Positions 40,529 to 52,600 of a DNA stretch of 64,000 nucleotides are shown here, in pieces. Within the stretch, counting starts at the first letter, position 1, and each line of letters begins with the position of its first letter. Below the pieces are notes generated by a model that was not told the origin of the DNA, ran no database searches, and worked only from the letters and a program-made list of their open reading frames with translations. The DNA lies in the NCBI GenBank assembly GCA_020205615.1, contig CM035164.1:127203537-127267536 (forward strand), read 5' to 3'. Position numbers and translations under genes: made by a program. This stretch comes from Panax quinquefolius (taxonomy: Eukaryota > Streptophyta > Magnoliopsida > Apiales > Araliaceae).

Positions 40529-43500
40529 ATGGCGAATCGCATGAGAAAATTGGTGGGAGAAGAATTCGTAACCTACGCTTATATTATCATCTACATTGCC
40601 CTATCCGCTGGTCAGATCTTCTTTAATAAGGTACCTTACGTACCCTCTTTTTAATCACACATGCACTTTTACCGTAGAACTAGATCCTGCTGTGCATTTT
40701 GTTTTAATGTTGGTTATGTTTTCATTTGTAATTTTATGTGAATATAAATACAATTATTAGCAATATAATGAATGAAAATAGAATACTACTGTTGTTTAAT
40801 TTTTGTTTTGGAATTTGGGTTGATAAAAATGGTTTTCTGACAAGTAATTCAGTTAAGCTCTTTGGTTGAATTAAAAGCTGAAAAACAGCAAATGATAGGT
40901 CGATTTCCAGGAAGTGAATCCCTACAATATGTATTAGATTTTATAGGTCAGTCAGCAGAATGTGAATCCATTTTTGTTCATTGAGCTCTGATTTGGAAAT
41001 TTCCTATTTAGTAGATTGGAACTTGGAAGGAGTAGTGAACTATAAACATCACGTGGAAGCATTAGGCTTCTGGTTTCCTTTATGAGTGCTTCTACATGGA
41101 CCGAAAAATGAGACAGGAAAATGGAACATTTTCACTTTTTTTTGATTGTGACTCTCAAAAGGGTTATACATTGTATTATATAATACTATACATTTTTTAT
41201 CGTTTTTAAGAGTCACAATAAAAAAAAGAAGTAGTGAAAATGTCCCATTAACCGGTCTGCCAAGACTTATTGTTCCTTTATTTGTTTCCTCAGTTTGTCG
41301 GTCATTGTAGAATGCTTCATGTGCACTACACTGTTGAATTTTTATTTTTTTGCCTAGTCATTTTCTGAATTGATAAATGTTGTTGTTGCTAGCTCTGCTG
41401 GGTTGAAAGTTGAAACTGTAACATTTGAAAATTTTAATAAAACATTACCTCTTTCATTTGTGTTATTGGTGTCCAATAGTGGTTCTGACTTCTGAATGGG
41501 TAATAACTAATAACATTTCTTGTCCAATAATATCATTCCTTATAACCTCCAACGGGACAGACCATTTTTTCCAGCCACCATTCTTTCTTTCATTTGGTCG
41601 TGCGTAGTTGAACCTTGATGGATGAAGGGGCAAACGGGGCAGACTGTGGAGTTTTTTTTTCCTGGGGAAAACAAAGAGAGATGGATTCTTCGTCATTAGT
41701 GTATTTTTTAGGTATGTCTTTAAGAGAGGGTAAAGATTAAAGAACGAATTTGTAGTAGTAGTGTATGTCCATGTTTCTATGATAAATCAACTTATTATTG
41801 TTCTCGTTCCTTCTATTTTCTAATGTTTCTAAGCTGTGTACGTAAAATTTAAATATAATTCCAAATAAAGAGGGATATGGGTAAAGATATATATTTATAT
41901 TTATCATGCATTCTTTTGATTATCTTTGATATAAGTCAGAGTTTTCAAAATGGATATTTTATTTGTTGCTAATTATGATGCAAAAGCAACCTATGAGAGT
42001 CTATGTACAATATTATAATTAATATCGATATAGGGTAGTAGTGGCATACCCAATAGAACGTGTTACAAACTTTCCATACCCATACTTATGTTCAAGTGTC
42101 TGTATGGGCAACTGATGCATCTTAAATAGTCCCAGTAACGTGGCTTTAGACAAATACTCAGTTAATAGAAGAACCTCAACGGCTCAACATAATACTTATC
42201 AAAGAAAAGAAGATAAAATGAAACACTTTCCTCATATGTTGACTTTAGCACACTATATAATTGCAATTAGTTGATAGCTTTGTAGTGATATGCAGTGTGA
42301 GTGAAGTGCTTCAGTTTATAATTGCTTCATTTGGCTTAATTGGTAACATGACTTTGTGTATTCAAAAATATTTATTATTTATTTTGTACCTGCAGTGGGT
42401 TTTGTCATCAAAGGAAATAAACTTCCCATATCCTCTTGGATTAACTCTACTTCACATGGTTTTCTCTTCTGTGTTATGTTTTGCACTAACCAAAGTTTTT
42501 AAGGTAACTATTTACTGACTCAATATGGTGACTTTTATCTAAATTTTCACTTGTTTAGCTGTTGCAAATCTGTAATGTGAAATTGTATCTCTTAACAGAT
42601 ATTGAAAGTTGAGGAAGGGATGACTACAGAAGTGTGAGTACTAATCAATCTATTCTCCTTAACATCTGATGATTGAAATTTGCATGGTTGTTCCTTGTCA
42701 ATGCAATAACTTATCTAACAGTATGTGCATATAAAGAACTTCTTTGTTGCATTGGAGGCATTAAAAAATTTATAACTGATCAAAAAATTCAACAGAACTT
42801 TACAATTTGGTTAATTTCTTGAACCTCTCTCTCTGTTCTTTATATATATAGATCTATATGAATATATATCTTATAGAAAAGAGAAAAATACAAAAAGAAA
42901 ACAGATATGCATCGACTCTTTCCTTTTCTTATTTATATTTTCTGTTTTGCATTAAACTTCCAAACCACAATAGAAAATTAACATGTCATGAACATACAGA
43001 TATGTCACGTCAGTCATCCCAATTGGTGCAATGTTTGCGATGACTCTTTGGCTTGGAAACACTGCTTACCTCTATATATCTGTTTCATTTGCACAAATGT
43101 TGAAAGCAATTAGTAAGTATCACTATTCTTTTGGTTTGATTTATGTCTTAATGTGTAACATCTTCTGAGGGATAATATGGACTTACATGTATATCAAAAC
43201 AGTCAAATGAATCTCGAAAGTGTCATGTGATTATTTTTTACATGGAGCCCTCTTGTTTTGTTTGCACGAGTATGGTTTAGCCAACAGGCTGACTCAAATA
43301 TTTATATGATTATTCTCCTAACAACAATTAGTGATAAAAGCTGATTTGTCCTTGACATCTGCAGTGCCAGTAGCTGTTTTCATTCTTGGAGTAGCTGCCG
43401 GACTTGAAGTAATGAGCTACAGGATGCTTCTCATAATGTCAGTGATAAGTTTTGGGGTTCTTGTAGCTTCTTATGGAGAAATAGATATAAACTGGATTGG

Positions 43501-45121
43501 CGTCGTTTACCAAATGGGAGGCGTTGTGGCAGAAGCTTTGAGGCTTATTTTCATGGAGATTCTGGTTGCTTGAAGGGCCTCAGACTAAATCCTATATCTA
43601 TCATGTACTATGTTAGCCCCTGCAGGCATGTGATTTACTCTATAAAGCTAAAACACATTAAAATATTTTGTCACTATCTTATGATTATATACAGAAAGGT
43701 TCTTCCCATGTTAATAAAATTTTGGATTGCTTTGCAGCGCTCTTTGCCTGTTCATCCCATGGATATTTTTGGAGAAGCCAAAGATGGATGCTCAGGAGTC
43801 ATGGAGTTTTCATCCTCTCATGCTCACGCTCAACTCTCTTTGTACTTTTGCTCTCAATCTATCAGTTTTCCTAGTTATCAAGCATACAAGTGCTTTGACC
43901 ATTCGTGTGGCTGGAGTTGTCAAGGATTGGGTGGTCGTCTTACTATCAGCCCTTCTTTTTGCCGATACAAAGCTAACTCTCATCAATTTGTTTGGTTATG
44001 CCATTGGTAAGTACTCCCTCCTATCTAAAATTAGACATAATTTTTGTTTTCTTACAACATTCTATTTTAGGATTATAAAGTCACAAGATATTCATAATTT
44101 ACCATTACGTTTTTACCATCATTTCTAGGCCCCACGTCACCACACTACTATTTTTTTTGTTAATATTAGGGTTTTACATTTGAGAACATAAAAACTATCC
44201 TTAAAAGTCTTTGTTTTAGAAATGTATCTCTAATTTTGAAATAGAGGGAGTATTTAAATAGAAGTCTTCATTTATACATCTAATACGATGATGACTAAGT
44301 GGACATCTGGTGTATTTCCTTGGCGCTATGCTCATTCATTTGTATCTTCATGATAGGTGTTTGTAAATGCTAAATGTATGCAATCTTTATTCAATATATT
44401 AGTTAAAAACATTGGCCTTAGGTCATTCTCTTTTGCATTATCGACTGAAGTATGAAAAAATATTCAGATTTTCCCCCAAGACTGGCCATATGATAATGAT
44501 GCCAGCTGCTGGAGCATGAAATGATTACTGTTTTCCTTTAATCCATAGTAAAACATTAATTTGTGAAGAAAACCAAATAGTCGTGTAGGATTCACATTCC
44601 ATTTGCAATTGAGACATGTTCATATTAGTAAGAAAAAAATAATGAGTCCACACGTGTTTCTATTTCTTTATTCATTCTTCTCTCTGTGTATTCTGTCTTT
44701 GCTTATTTGTTCTGTTCTTTTATTTTCTTTTTTTGGTTGAAGAATGATAAATCTAGTGTTTGTTTCACCTCTAATTTTGACTTTGGTTACACTAAGGATC
44801 TCAGCCCTGCGGAAAACTTGTAATACTAAAATTGTGTTAGTTTGGTTCTTTTCGTGCGAAAGATGAATATTTTTAATACGCCATCATGCTAGATCATAAT
44901 ATATTCCCTTGAATTAAAGATTCAAAGACATGCACAAGGATTTATGAATATAAAAATGCATACTAATATGGGGAAGAAACTGCGCTTTTTATGCAGCCGT
45001 TGCTGGTGTAGCTGCATACAACAATTCCAAGTTGAAAAAGGAAGCTACTCGAGGCGGCCCTGATGGGTCTCATCGTGATGATTCTATACCATTGGCTTCT
45101 TACTCAACCTCTAACAAGTAG
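40529..45121 (+). CDS. Sugar-phosphate/nucleotide-sugar transporter-like protein (TPT/DMT family), with a 1-base frameshift
   Basis: Seven exons: 40,529-40,630; 42,396-42,503; 42,599-42,633; 43,000-43,112; 43,365-43,625; 43,738-44,006; 44,997-45,121. The product would be about 337 aa, matching the probable sugar phosphate/phosphate translocators of the At3g14410 group, which are multi-span Golgi/endomembrane carriers. The substrate is not predictable. Hydrophobic segments include [68 protein letters not shown] and [20 protein letters not shown]. The C-terminus [10 protein letters not shown]...STSNK is a hydrophilic tail. After FMEILV (about 43,568) one base is missing relative to the frame of [17 protein letters not shown], giving a TGA at once. 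Adding one base restores a total length divisible by three. Intron 5 has a GC donor (AG|GCATGT). The start ATG is the first in the exon. Confidence 0.85.
41122..41247. mobile_element. Foldback MITE in intron 1 of the transporter gene
   Basis: The arm TGGAACATTTTCACT...TTGTGACTCT is mirrored by AGAGTCACAA...AGTGAAAATGTCCCA, with an AT-rich loop. At 126 bp it is too short for coding. Family not assigned. The arms are nearly complementary along about 35 bp. Confidence 0.75.
43568..43575 (+). other. Single-base frameshift site in the transporter coding sequence
   Basis: Exon 5 reads GAG ATT CTG GTT GCT TGA, ending the protein at about residue 188. Upstream [18 protein letters not shown] and downstream [14 protein letters not shown] are both well-conserved family blocks, in frames offset by one. 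Family members have two or three basic residues (KRK) here. Confidence 0.85.
44012..44252. mobile_element. Stowaway-type MITE next to a splice donor
   Basis: TA plus CTCCCTCC at 44,014 and GAGGGAG ending 44,250 plus TA. It lies 6 bp downstream of the exon 6 donor GT (44,007-44,008), so the target TA is part of the donor context GTAAGTA. About 237 bp, AT-rich, no ORF. Confidence 0.85.
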
Positions 45122-46531
45122 ATGCATACAAAGGGCAGTTTCCTTAGGTAGGACTTATAAATGTCGTCGCAGTCTTTTCATAACATTAGTTAGGCTTTGT
45201 TTCCTCCTATTGGGGTAGCATTCCAGCAGAGTAGTGGCATATGATGTTTGATTCCGTAGAAGCTGCAATATACTTCACTAACAATCTTGCTTCAATAATG
45301 TATGATTGTGTTCCTTTCTGTGAGTATTTCAATCCACAGTTTGAGGAATTTTGACGGTTGGCGTGAAGGCAACAAGGGGTATGAAAGTGTAAAGTTGGGT
45401 CTCTTTGCTTCTGAAATAGCACCAAAGGTCTGACATTCTTTGAAGGCTGTCCACTAAGGTGTACCCTTCACAAAGATCATTTTTGTATGTAAAGCAATTG
45501 CTGAAATTAAATGATAGCGAATCTCAATACTCCTGTACCATATTTAAATTTTTAGACTGAAAGTTTAGTATACTTGTTGAAGATGATGCTTAGATATATA
45601 TCTGTAATTTTCTGAATTATTCTTATTCTTTCACTCAGGTTATGAAATTGATATGTATTTATGCAAAGCCCTGATTCTCTTATTGTAGTGTCAATCTTTT
45701 GGATAAAAATTGACAGGAGTTATTCTAATGGTTTGAAGTCCTGATTTATTGTAAACTGAGGATGTAAATTTAAGTTAGTGAACCACGAACCAAATGGTTC
45801 AGTTTTGATTCATATAAAATAAGAATAAATTTTATTTTAAATTTTTTAAATTTAAATTTTTCTTTTTAAACAACTAAGACAATTTGACTTCACCCTTAAA
45901 ATATTAATTTATTATTATGCAATAATTTTATTTTTTATAAAATATTTTATTTACTCTTACAATATTATTTTTATTTTGATAAATATCAATAACTATTTTA
46001 AAACTCACAGACACAACTCATATTAATGCTATCAACAAAATTGTTAATAAAATAAGAAATGTGGATCCCATTACAATAACAATTATGAGGAGAGTATTTT
46101 GAGTCTTATTAAAATTTCGAGCGAAAATATCAATTCTCGAAATCTAATATTGATGAATTTAGAGCTAAATTCCAAAAACAAATGATCATTGCCCAAATTG
46201 GGGACGTTTGATAGAACATAGAAGGAAGCGAAAGAGGGGAAGACAAAGAGATTGAAGAAATTTTGATGGGTGTGGGGAGTTGGTGGGAACTTTTTGCTTC
46301 TACACTACTGTCGACTCTGCCCATTCTGTAATACCCTTTCCTTCCTTCCTTCTCCCTCCGTCCTCCACTACACCTACCTACCCACCATTGATATTGATAC
46401 ATATATATAATAATTATATCTATATCTATATACATAATACAATTACCGAATCGCAACAAACAGAGAGAGAAATAAACCCTAAGCCCTGAAGTGGAGAGAG
46501 AGAGGATGCGATTGCGGTGGTGGCGGTGTTA
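45122..46531. other. Intergenic region, transporter 3' end to UBP 5' end
   Basis: It should contain the transporter 3' UTR (perhaps to about 45.6 kb) and the promoter and leader of the UBP gene. A C/T-rich stretch (about 46,335-46,380) followed by a GAGAGAGA run (about 46,462-46,502) precedes the UBP start region. No other coding sequence is seen. Confidence 0.4.
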
Positions 46532-46684
46532 ATGAATGGTGGGAATTACTGTTATCCAATGCGGCGAAATCCGGGAAGAAAGGTCGTTAATGGCCTTGCA
46601 AATGACTTGGCAACCGAATCTCAAACGAAGAAACAAAGCTTCTCCGTTAGGGTTGAAAAATCTCGGCAACTCCTGTTATCTTAA
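46532..46684 (+). promoter_or_regulatory. Overlapping upstream ORF in the UBP leader
   Basis: An ATG at 46,532 opens a 50-codon frame ([15 protein letters not shown]...) that ends at 46,684 inside UBP exon 1, in another frame. A second ATG at 46,536 is in frame with the UBP start and would add 18 residues. Such an arrangement can lower translation of the main frame. This is inference only. Confidence 0.4.
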
Positions 46685-49600
46685 CTCCGTTCTCCAGTGC
46701 TTAACCTACACTCCTCCCCTCGCCAATTTCTGCCTCAAATCGCAGCACACCTTGCACTGTATGTATCTACTTGTTCTTCTTCTAATACTACGTGTTTATC
46801 TAGCGTATCCTCAATTTTTTTGTTAATTAATTGAATGGAATGTTGGGGATTGTACAGGTGATTCAGCAGCTGAGGAACGGGGAAGGAAGGGTGAGTGTCC
46901 GTTTTGTATATTAGAAAAGCGAATTGTACGCTCTTTATCCATAGATCAAACCCTAGACGCCCCTCACAAGATCAATAACTGCTTGAGAATTTTTGCTGAG
47001 CATTTTCGCCTAGGCCGCCAAGAGGACGCTCACGAGTTTCTGCGGTATGTCATTGATGCTTGCCACAACACCTGCCTCCGTGTAAAGAAGTTGCAGCAGC
47101 AGGGGCACACGGCAATAGTAAATGGTGGTGGTAGTGAGGGTTTTGGCGGCAATTCGGTAGTTAAGGAGATATTTGGGGGTGCTTTGCAGAGCCAGGTGAA
47201 GTGTCTCTCCTGTGGAGCGGAGTCGAATAAGGTGGATGAGATCATGGATATAAGCCTTGATGTTTTGCATAGTAGTTCTCTTAAAGATGCTTTGCACAAG
47301 TTTTTTCAATCTGAGGTTTTGGATGGCAACAATAAGTACAAGTGTGACAAGTAAGTTTCTCTATTTTCACACAATCGCTACTATTCTTATATATGTATTC
47401 CTTTAGTTGAAAATTTTGCTTGTTTAGGTGTAAGAAATTGGTGTCTGCTAGGAAGCAAATGTCAATTCTTCAGGCACCTAATGTCCTTGTGATTCAACTC
47501 AAGGTATTTGACTGTTTTATTGTCGTATTTAGTTATTTTTTTTGCATTGACTGTATAAGCTTTGATGGTTTTGTTTTCATTTGGTTGATTGGATAGAGGT
47601 TTGAAGGCATATTTGGTGGGAAGATTGACAAGGCAATTGCTTTCGAGGAGGTTTTGGTGCTTTCGAGCTATATGTGCAAAATGAACCAGGTGGGTAGTGC
47701 TGTCCATCAGATGATATTTAACTGGTTCATTTGACTGCATTTTTGTATTCTTATAGAAAGCAATTGATCATCACCATCAACTTTATAAACCTACTTGGGT
47801 AATGGACTTGGAAATGTTTTAAAAAAAAGATGTATTTTGAATTGTTTGTTGACATGGACAAATTGAAATTATTTCAACATTGAACATCAGATGTAAGAAT
47901 AAGAATTTACACCAGATTGTCTCGTTCAGGTCACAATTTACAAAGTGTGATGGTTGGTTGTTCAGGATGATCTTTTATTCGAGAATGAGAAAGATCATCC
48001 TCTTTCTTTTTTCATAGAAGGCAATTTCTGACTTCTAGGGAAAGGACTTTTCTTCGATTTTTCAAAATAGATGGATTTTTACTCGCTTTACCAGTGAGCT
48101 AATATTCTGTTGTGTGACCAATGAACATTTTTATGTTATGATGTAAATAATTTTGGCAAATAGTATCCTATCAAAACTCCTCCAAAAAACTGAAAAAGGT
48201 TATAGTAGCCAAGCCATTGGATTTTTTGTTCTACATTGGGAAAGTAATACTAGATAGAAATGATAATTGCACCAATTTCTTTATTCTTAACGCCTCCTAA
48301 TTTGTAGGGATTGTTGAGTGCCTAATTGAATTGATGGAGTCATGTGATAAGATTCATCTATTACCTCACTAACTAGCTAATCTGACGTGAGTCCTTCCTT
48401 AATCTACGGGGTATTAACAGTTGTTTGTAGCTGTTGTTGCCCTCCCAAGGGTAGATTCTTGCGCTTTACTCACTTGTTCACCACATAAAACGTGTCTATA
48501 GGTGTCTTTCTTAGTCCAGTGTCAAATCTCAACCTGGATGTATAATATCAACGTGGAGATAGGTCTAGAGAGAATTTGCACTGAAATGCGTAGAGAAGTT
48601 TCTAATCCACCCTTGTTTGAATCTTGTTGAAGCTTATACTTGGGGGATGGGTGCGGGGCAAATAAGTAGTATGGGTTTTGTGGTCGGAGATACAATTTCC
48701 TGTTTGATTGTGTACAAAATGTTATTGTGAACATAGTTGTCATGGCGTCGCCTAGGCGTTCAGGCGATGGAGAAATTGTCAAAGCGAGAGTCGACTTGAG
48801 GTAAAGTATAGTGCGCGCGCTTACAACTCAAGTGTTTAACCCTTCTGACCCATTGACCCATGAGATTAACCCATGACCCATCGATTAAAAACCAAATAGA
48901 AAGACAATAAAACCCAAACATTTTTCAGCAATTGCGATTCGCGATATCTTTGGACTTTGGACTCGATCGCGACTTCTTTGGATTCGATCACGACTTCTTC
49001 GACCCATCGCAACTCCGATGATTCCATCGCAGCCCCATCGCAACTCAGCCACCATCGCAGCCCATCAGAACCCAACAATTGAGTCGACCCATAGCTGGCG
49101 GCGACTGTGAATCTCCCGAAAGAACCCAACAATTGAGTCGACCCAGCCGTGAGTCTCTTTGTCTCTGTTTTAGCTACCCAACTAGCTAGCCTTTTCCTTC
49201 TCTCATGCATGTTTTCTTCCCAACTAGCTTTGCCTTTTCCTTCTCTCATCTCAGTTCTCCTCGCTTTGCTTTCTTTCTTTGTTTCTCTATTTGTTTTGCT
49301 GATTTTATATCTTTGTGGTGGATTGGTGGGTAGGTGGCTTAATAAAATAGGTTGACTTGGGACATCGGAACTCAGAATGCTTCCACTAAATTAAGACTTA
49401 ATGACTTAGGATTTAGGAATATATTTTATCCTTGTCAATACATAAAGCTTAATTCACTTAGGTTAGTACATTTAATGTGTTTTGTGAATTGTGATTATAC
49501 TTTAAAGTTTAAACAATACAAAATTATGTGAGGTGATTTGACTTTTTAATAAGTTATATTTATTGTTTACTTTTTTTTGGGTACAATTTATAAAGTGTAA

Positions 49601-52600
49601 ACACTATCTATTAAGTGTTGAGTGTGAATGATTATTACTTACTAAACTAGTAATATACTAATGCATTACACAAGTAAAAATAAAAATATGTCAATTCTCT
49701 TATATTTTTTGTCTGATTGTATTGTGTAGAAACTAGAAAACAAAATGGCGGAAAGTTTGGGAGCCAATGGTTAGGATATAGCCAAGGACTCGAAAAGAAA
49801 GGTCAAATCAAACGATCCGGGTTGGAAATATGGGTATTGGCCGGATATGAGTAATAAGGATATAGTGTAATGTATCCTTTGTGGGAAGAAATGTCGTTCA
49901 GGAATCAAAAGGCTGGAACAACATCTAGCAGAAAATTTTGGAGATGTAGCGAAGTGTCCTAAAACATCCACCAAAATTATGAGAGAGATGCAATTGGTTT
50001 TGAATGATAAAAAGAGGAACAAGTCAGTTGAGTTGGGTGATGATGATGATGGTTTTGAATAGTAATAGAATCATCTGCTCCTCCAAGCATGACTTCCAAT
50101 GCTTCCTCTAACATTATCCCAAGTTTTGGGACCGCTTCCAAAAGGAAGAAAGCTGCATTTCAATTCTAAAAGCCATAACCAAAAGCTCCAACAAAGACGG
50201 TTGAAACATCTCTAAGGAAGACTTCCGAAGAAGTTGTAGAGGAGAGACGTAGCAAGCGTTTGAGCTAAACAACTATTGAAAATCGTTTGAGGAAATCAGA
50301 GGAAAAGGAGAGTCCATATGCGCATTGCCAACTTTTTCTACGAGTGTGACATACCATTCAATGCTGCAAATGCAATGAGCTTTGAGGTAATGATCGAGTC
50401 TATAGGGAAATATGGGCAATATGGACTGGGTTTAAAGCCTCCAACGTATCATGAGTTGAAGGTTCTTTTACTTGAGAACGCAAAGAAGAAAACTGATGTG
50501 TTAATGGCGAAACATAAAGTTTCTTGGAAGCAATATGGTTACACACCCGTGTCGGATGGTTGGACAAATAGGAGGAAAAAACACTTGTTGAATTTACTTG
50601 TTAATAGTCCAAAAGGGACTTACTTCATAGGTTTTGTTCTGTTGTCTCCAGTTAGTCGCAAGATGCCATGTTGGCAAATCTCCTTGATAGTAAGATTGAG
50701 GAAATTGACCCCGAGTATGTTGTTCAGGTGGTCATGGACAATGCCTCTAATTAAAAGGTAGCGAGACATATACTAATGGAGAGGAGACCTACACTGTTTT
50801 GGACACCTTCCACTGCTCACTGCCTAGACCTTAGGCTATAGGACATATGCAAACTGAAGCAATTCCAGCCCACAATCACAAATGCAAGAAGAATCACAAT
50901 ATTCATTTACAGGTATGGTCGTCTTCTTGATGCGATGGGGGAAAAATAAATGGGAGGGATTTTTTGAGACTCAGAGTTACTGGATTTGCTACAACTTTTC
51001 TCACCTTGCAGAGTTTGTACAAGCATAGAGATACATTGAAGAATTTGTTCATGAGCTAGAATTGGATAAAATTTAAGTTGTCAGCTACCAAAGCGGGGAA
51101 GAAAGTATGTGATACTATAATTTCAACTACATTTTAGCATCATATTGAGGATTACATTAGGGCGTCAACCATTTCTTGTAGCCTTGAGGATTGTACATGG
51201 TGATGAGAAGCCTGCTATGCTAGAAGTTTTCGCTGCGATGGAATGTGCAAGGAAAAAATCAAAGATTCATTTGATAACAAAAAAAGACTCCAAGAAGGTG
51301 ATTTACATTGTTGAGCTGCGATTGAAAGCCAAATTGAGCAAAAATTATATGGGGTTGCATTGTTTCTCAATCCGGGCAAATACTTTGATATCAAAGAGTA
51401 ATGTTCGGTGTTAGCTGATACTCTACGAGAAGACTTCAATGACATTCTTGCTAAGATGGAGCCCGAGCTAGATTTGCTAGACAAGATAAACAATCTAGCT
51501 GATAACTATGATGCTTCTCGAGATACTTTTGCAAGAGAAATGACGATTAGGCAACGAAAATTAATGAATCCTTGTAAGTATATTGAAATATAAATTTAAA
51601 GATATAAAAGATAGATTATAATTATATATATATTCTTATTTTAAATGTTTGCTAGTTGATTGGTGGAACACTTTTGGAGGGCAAGCTATTTAGCTTACAA
51701 AGTTTGGAAAAAGAATTCCAGGACTTTGTTGTTCTTCCGCTTGTGAGCGCAATTGGAGTACATTTGAGTTTGTAAGTACTTTCTATTGTTGGTTCAAAAG
51801 TAATAAGTCTTTCACTACTAATACTAACTATTTTTTGTATAATTAAATTTTATCATTAGTATTTTTTTTGTTTTATTTATTTTAGATTCATACGAAAAAG
51901 AGGAATAGATTGGAACACAAACGATTGAGTGACTTGGTGAATGTCCAATACAATCAATAATGAGGTTCCAAAAGAGGTGGATCTTGAATTTTTTAATCTA
52001 TTAGTTGATGTTTTGATTCATCCCGAATGGATCTTAATGAGGTTGAATGTTGTGGGGGGATCTTACATGAAATGATGTGGATCAAGCAACCGGTGCATCC
52101 AATACGCTTGAGGGTCGCAATTCTTCAAGGAGGGCTCGTGCTAATAGTAGTGATAATGTCATTACGTACTCTCAATGTGATGGTGGTTCAACTTCATGGG
52201 AATCAAGGTTGATGGATTCCGACTCCAATGATGAAGTTGATGAAGAAGAGAAAATTCCAAATGATGATGAAGATGTGGAGGATGATTTTGGAGAAAGACC
52301 ACTTATACCTTTGAATGAGAGTAGTTCTCGTGGAGAAGATGGAGATGATCTTTTTCTTGATGGGTTTGCTTGAACGATGTTTAGAGACTAGTGTAGAGAG
52401 TCTAAACATTATTTTGACTTGTTATAGGGTGTTTTATTAGTTATTAGACTAGTAATATGTGATAATCGGTTGCAACTTTATTTTCTATGTGGTGTTTGTT
52501 GAATTTTAAATTTCTTCAACTAGTTTTTAATATCAAGTGTTTTATTTTTGGATTGTTATTGTTAAGTATTTACTTAATTGTGCTTTTAATGTTATTTCAT

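Noticed and set aside
48866..49249. 127-codon minus-strand ORF with YGSTQLLGS repeats
   Set aside because: It lies in the 5' leader of the hAT transposon, where short CATCGCAGC-type repeats create an artificial frame. No family recognised.
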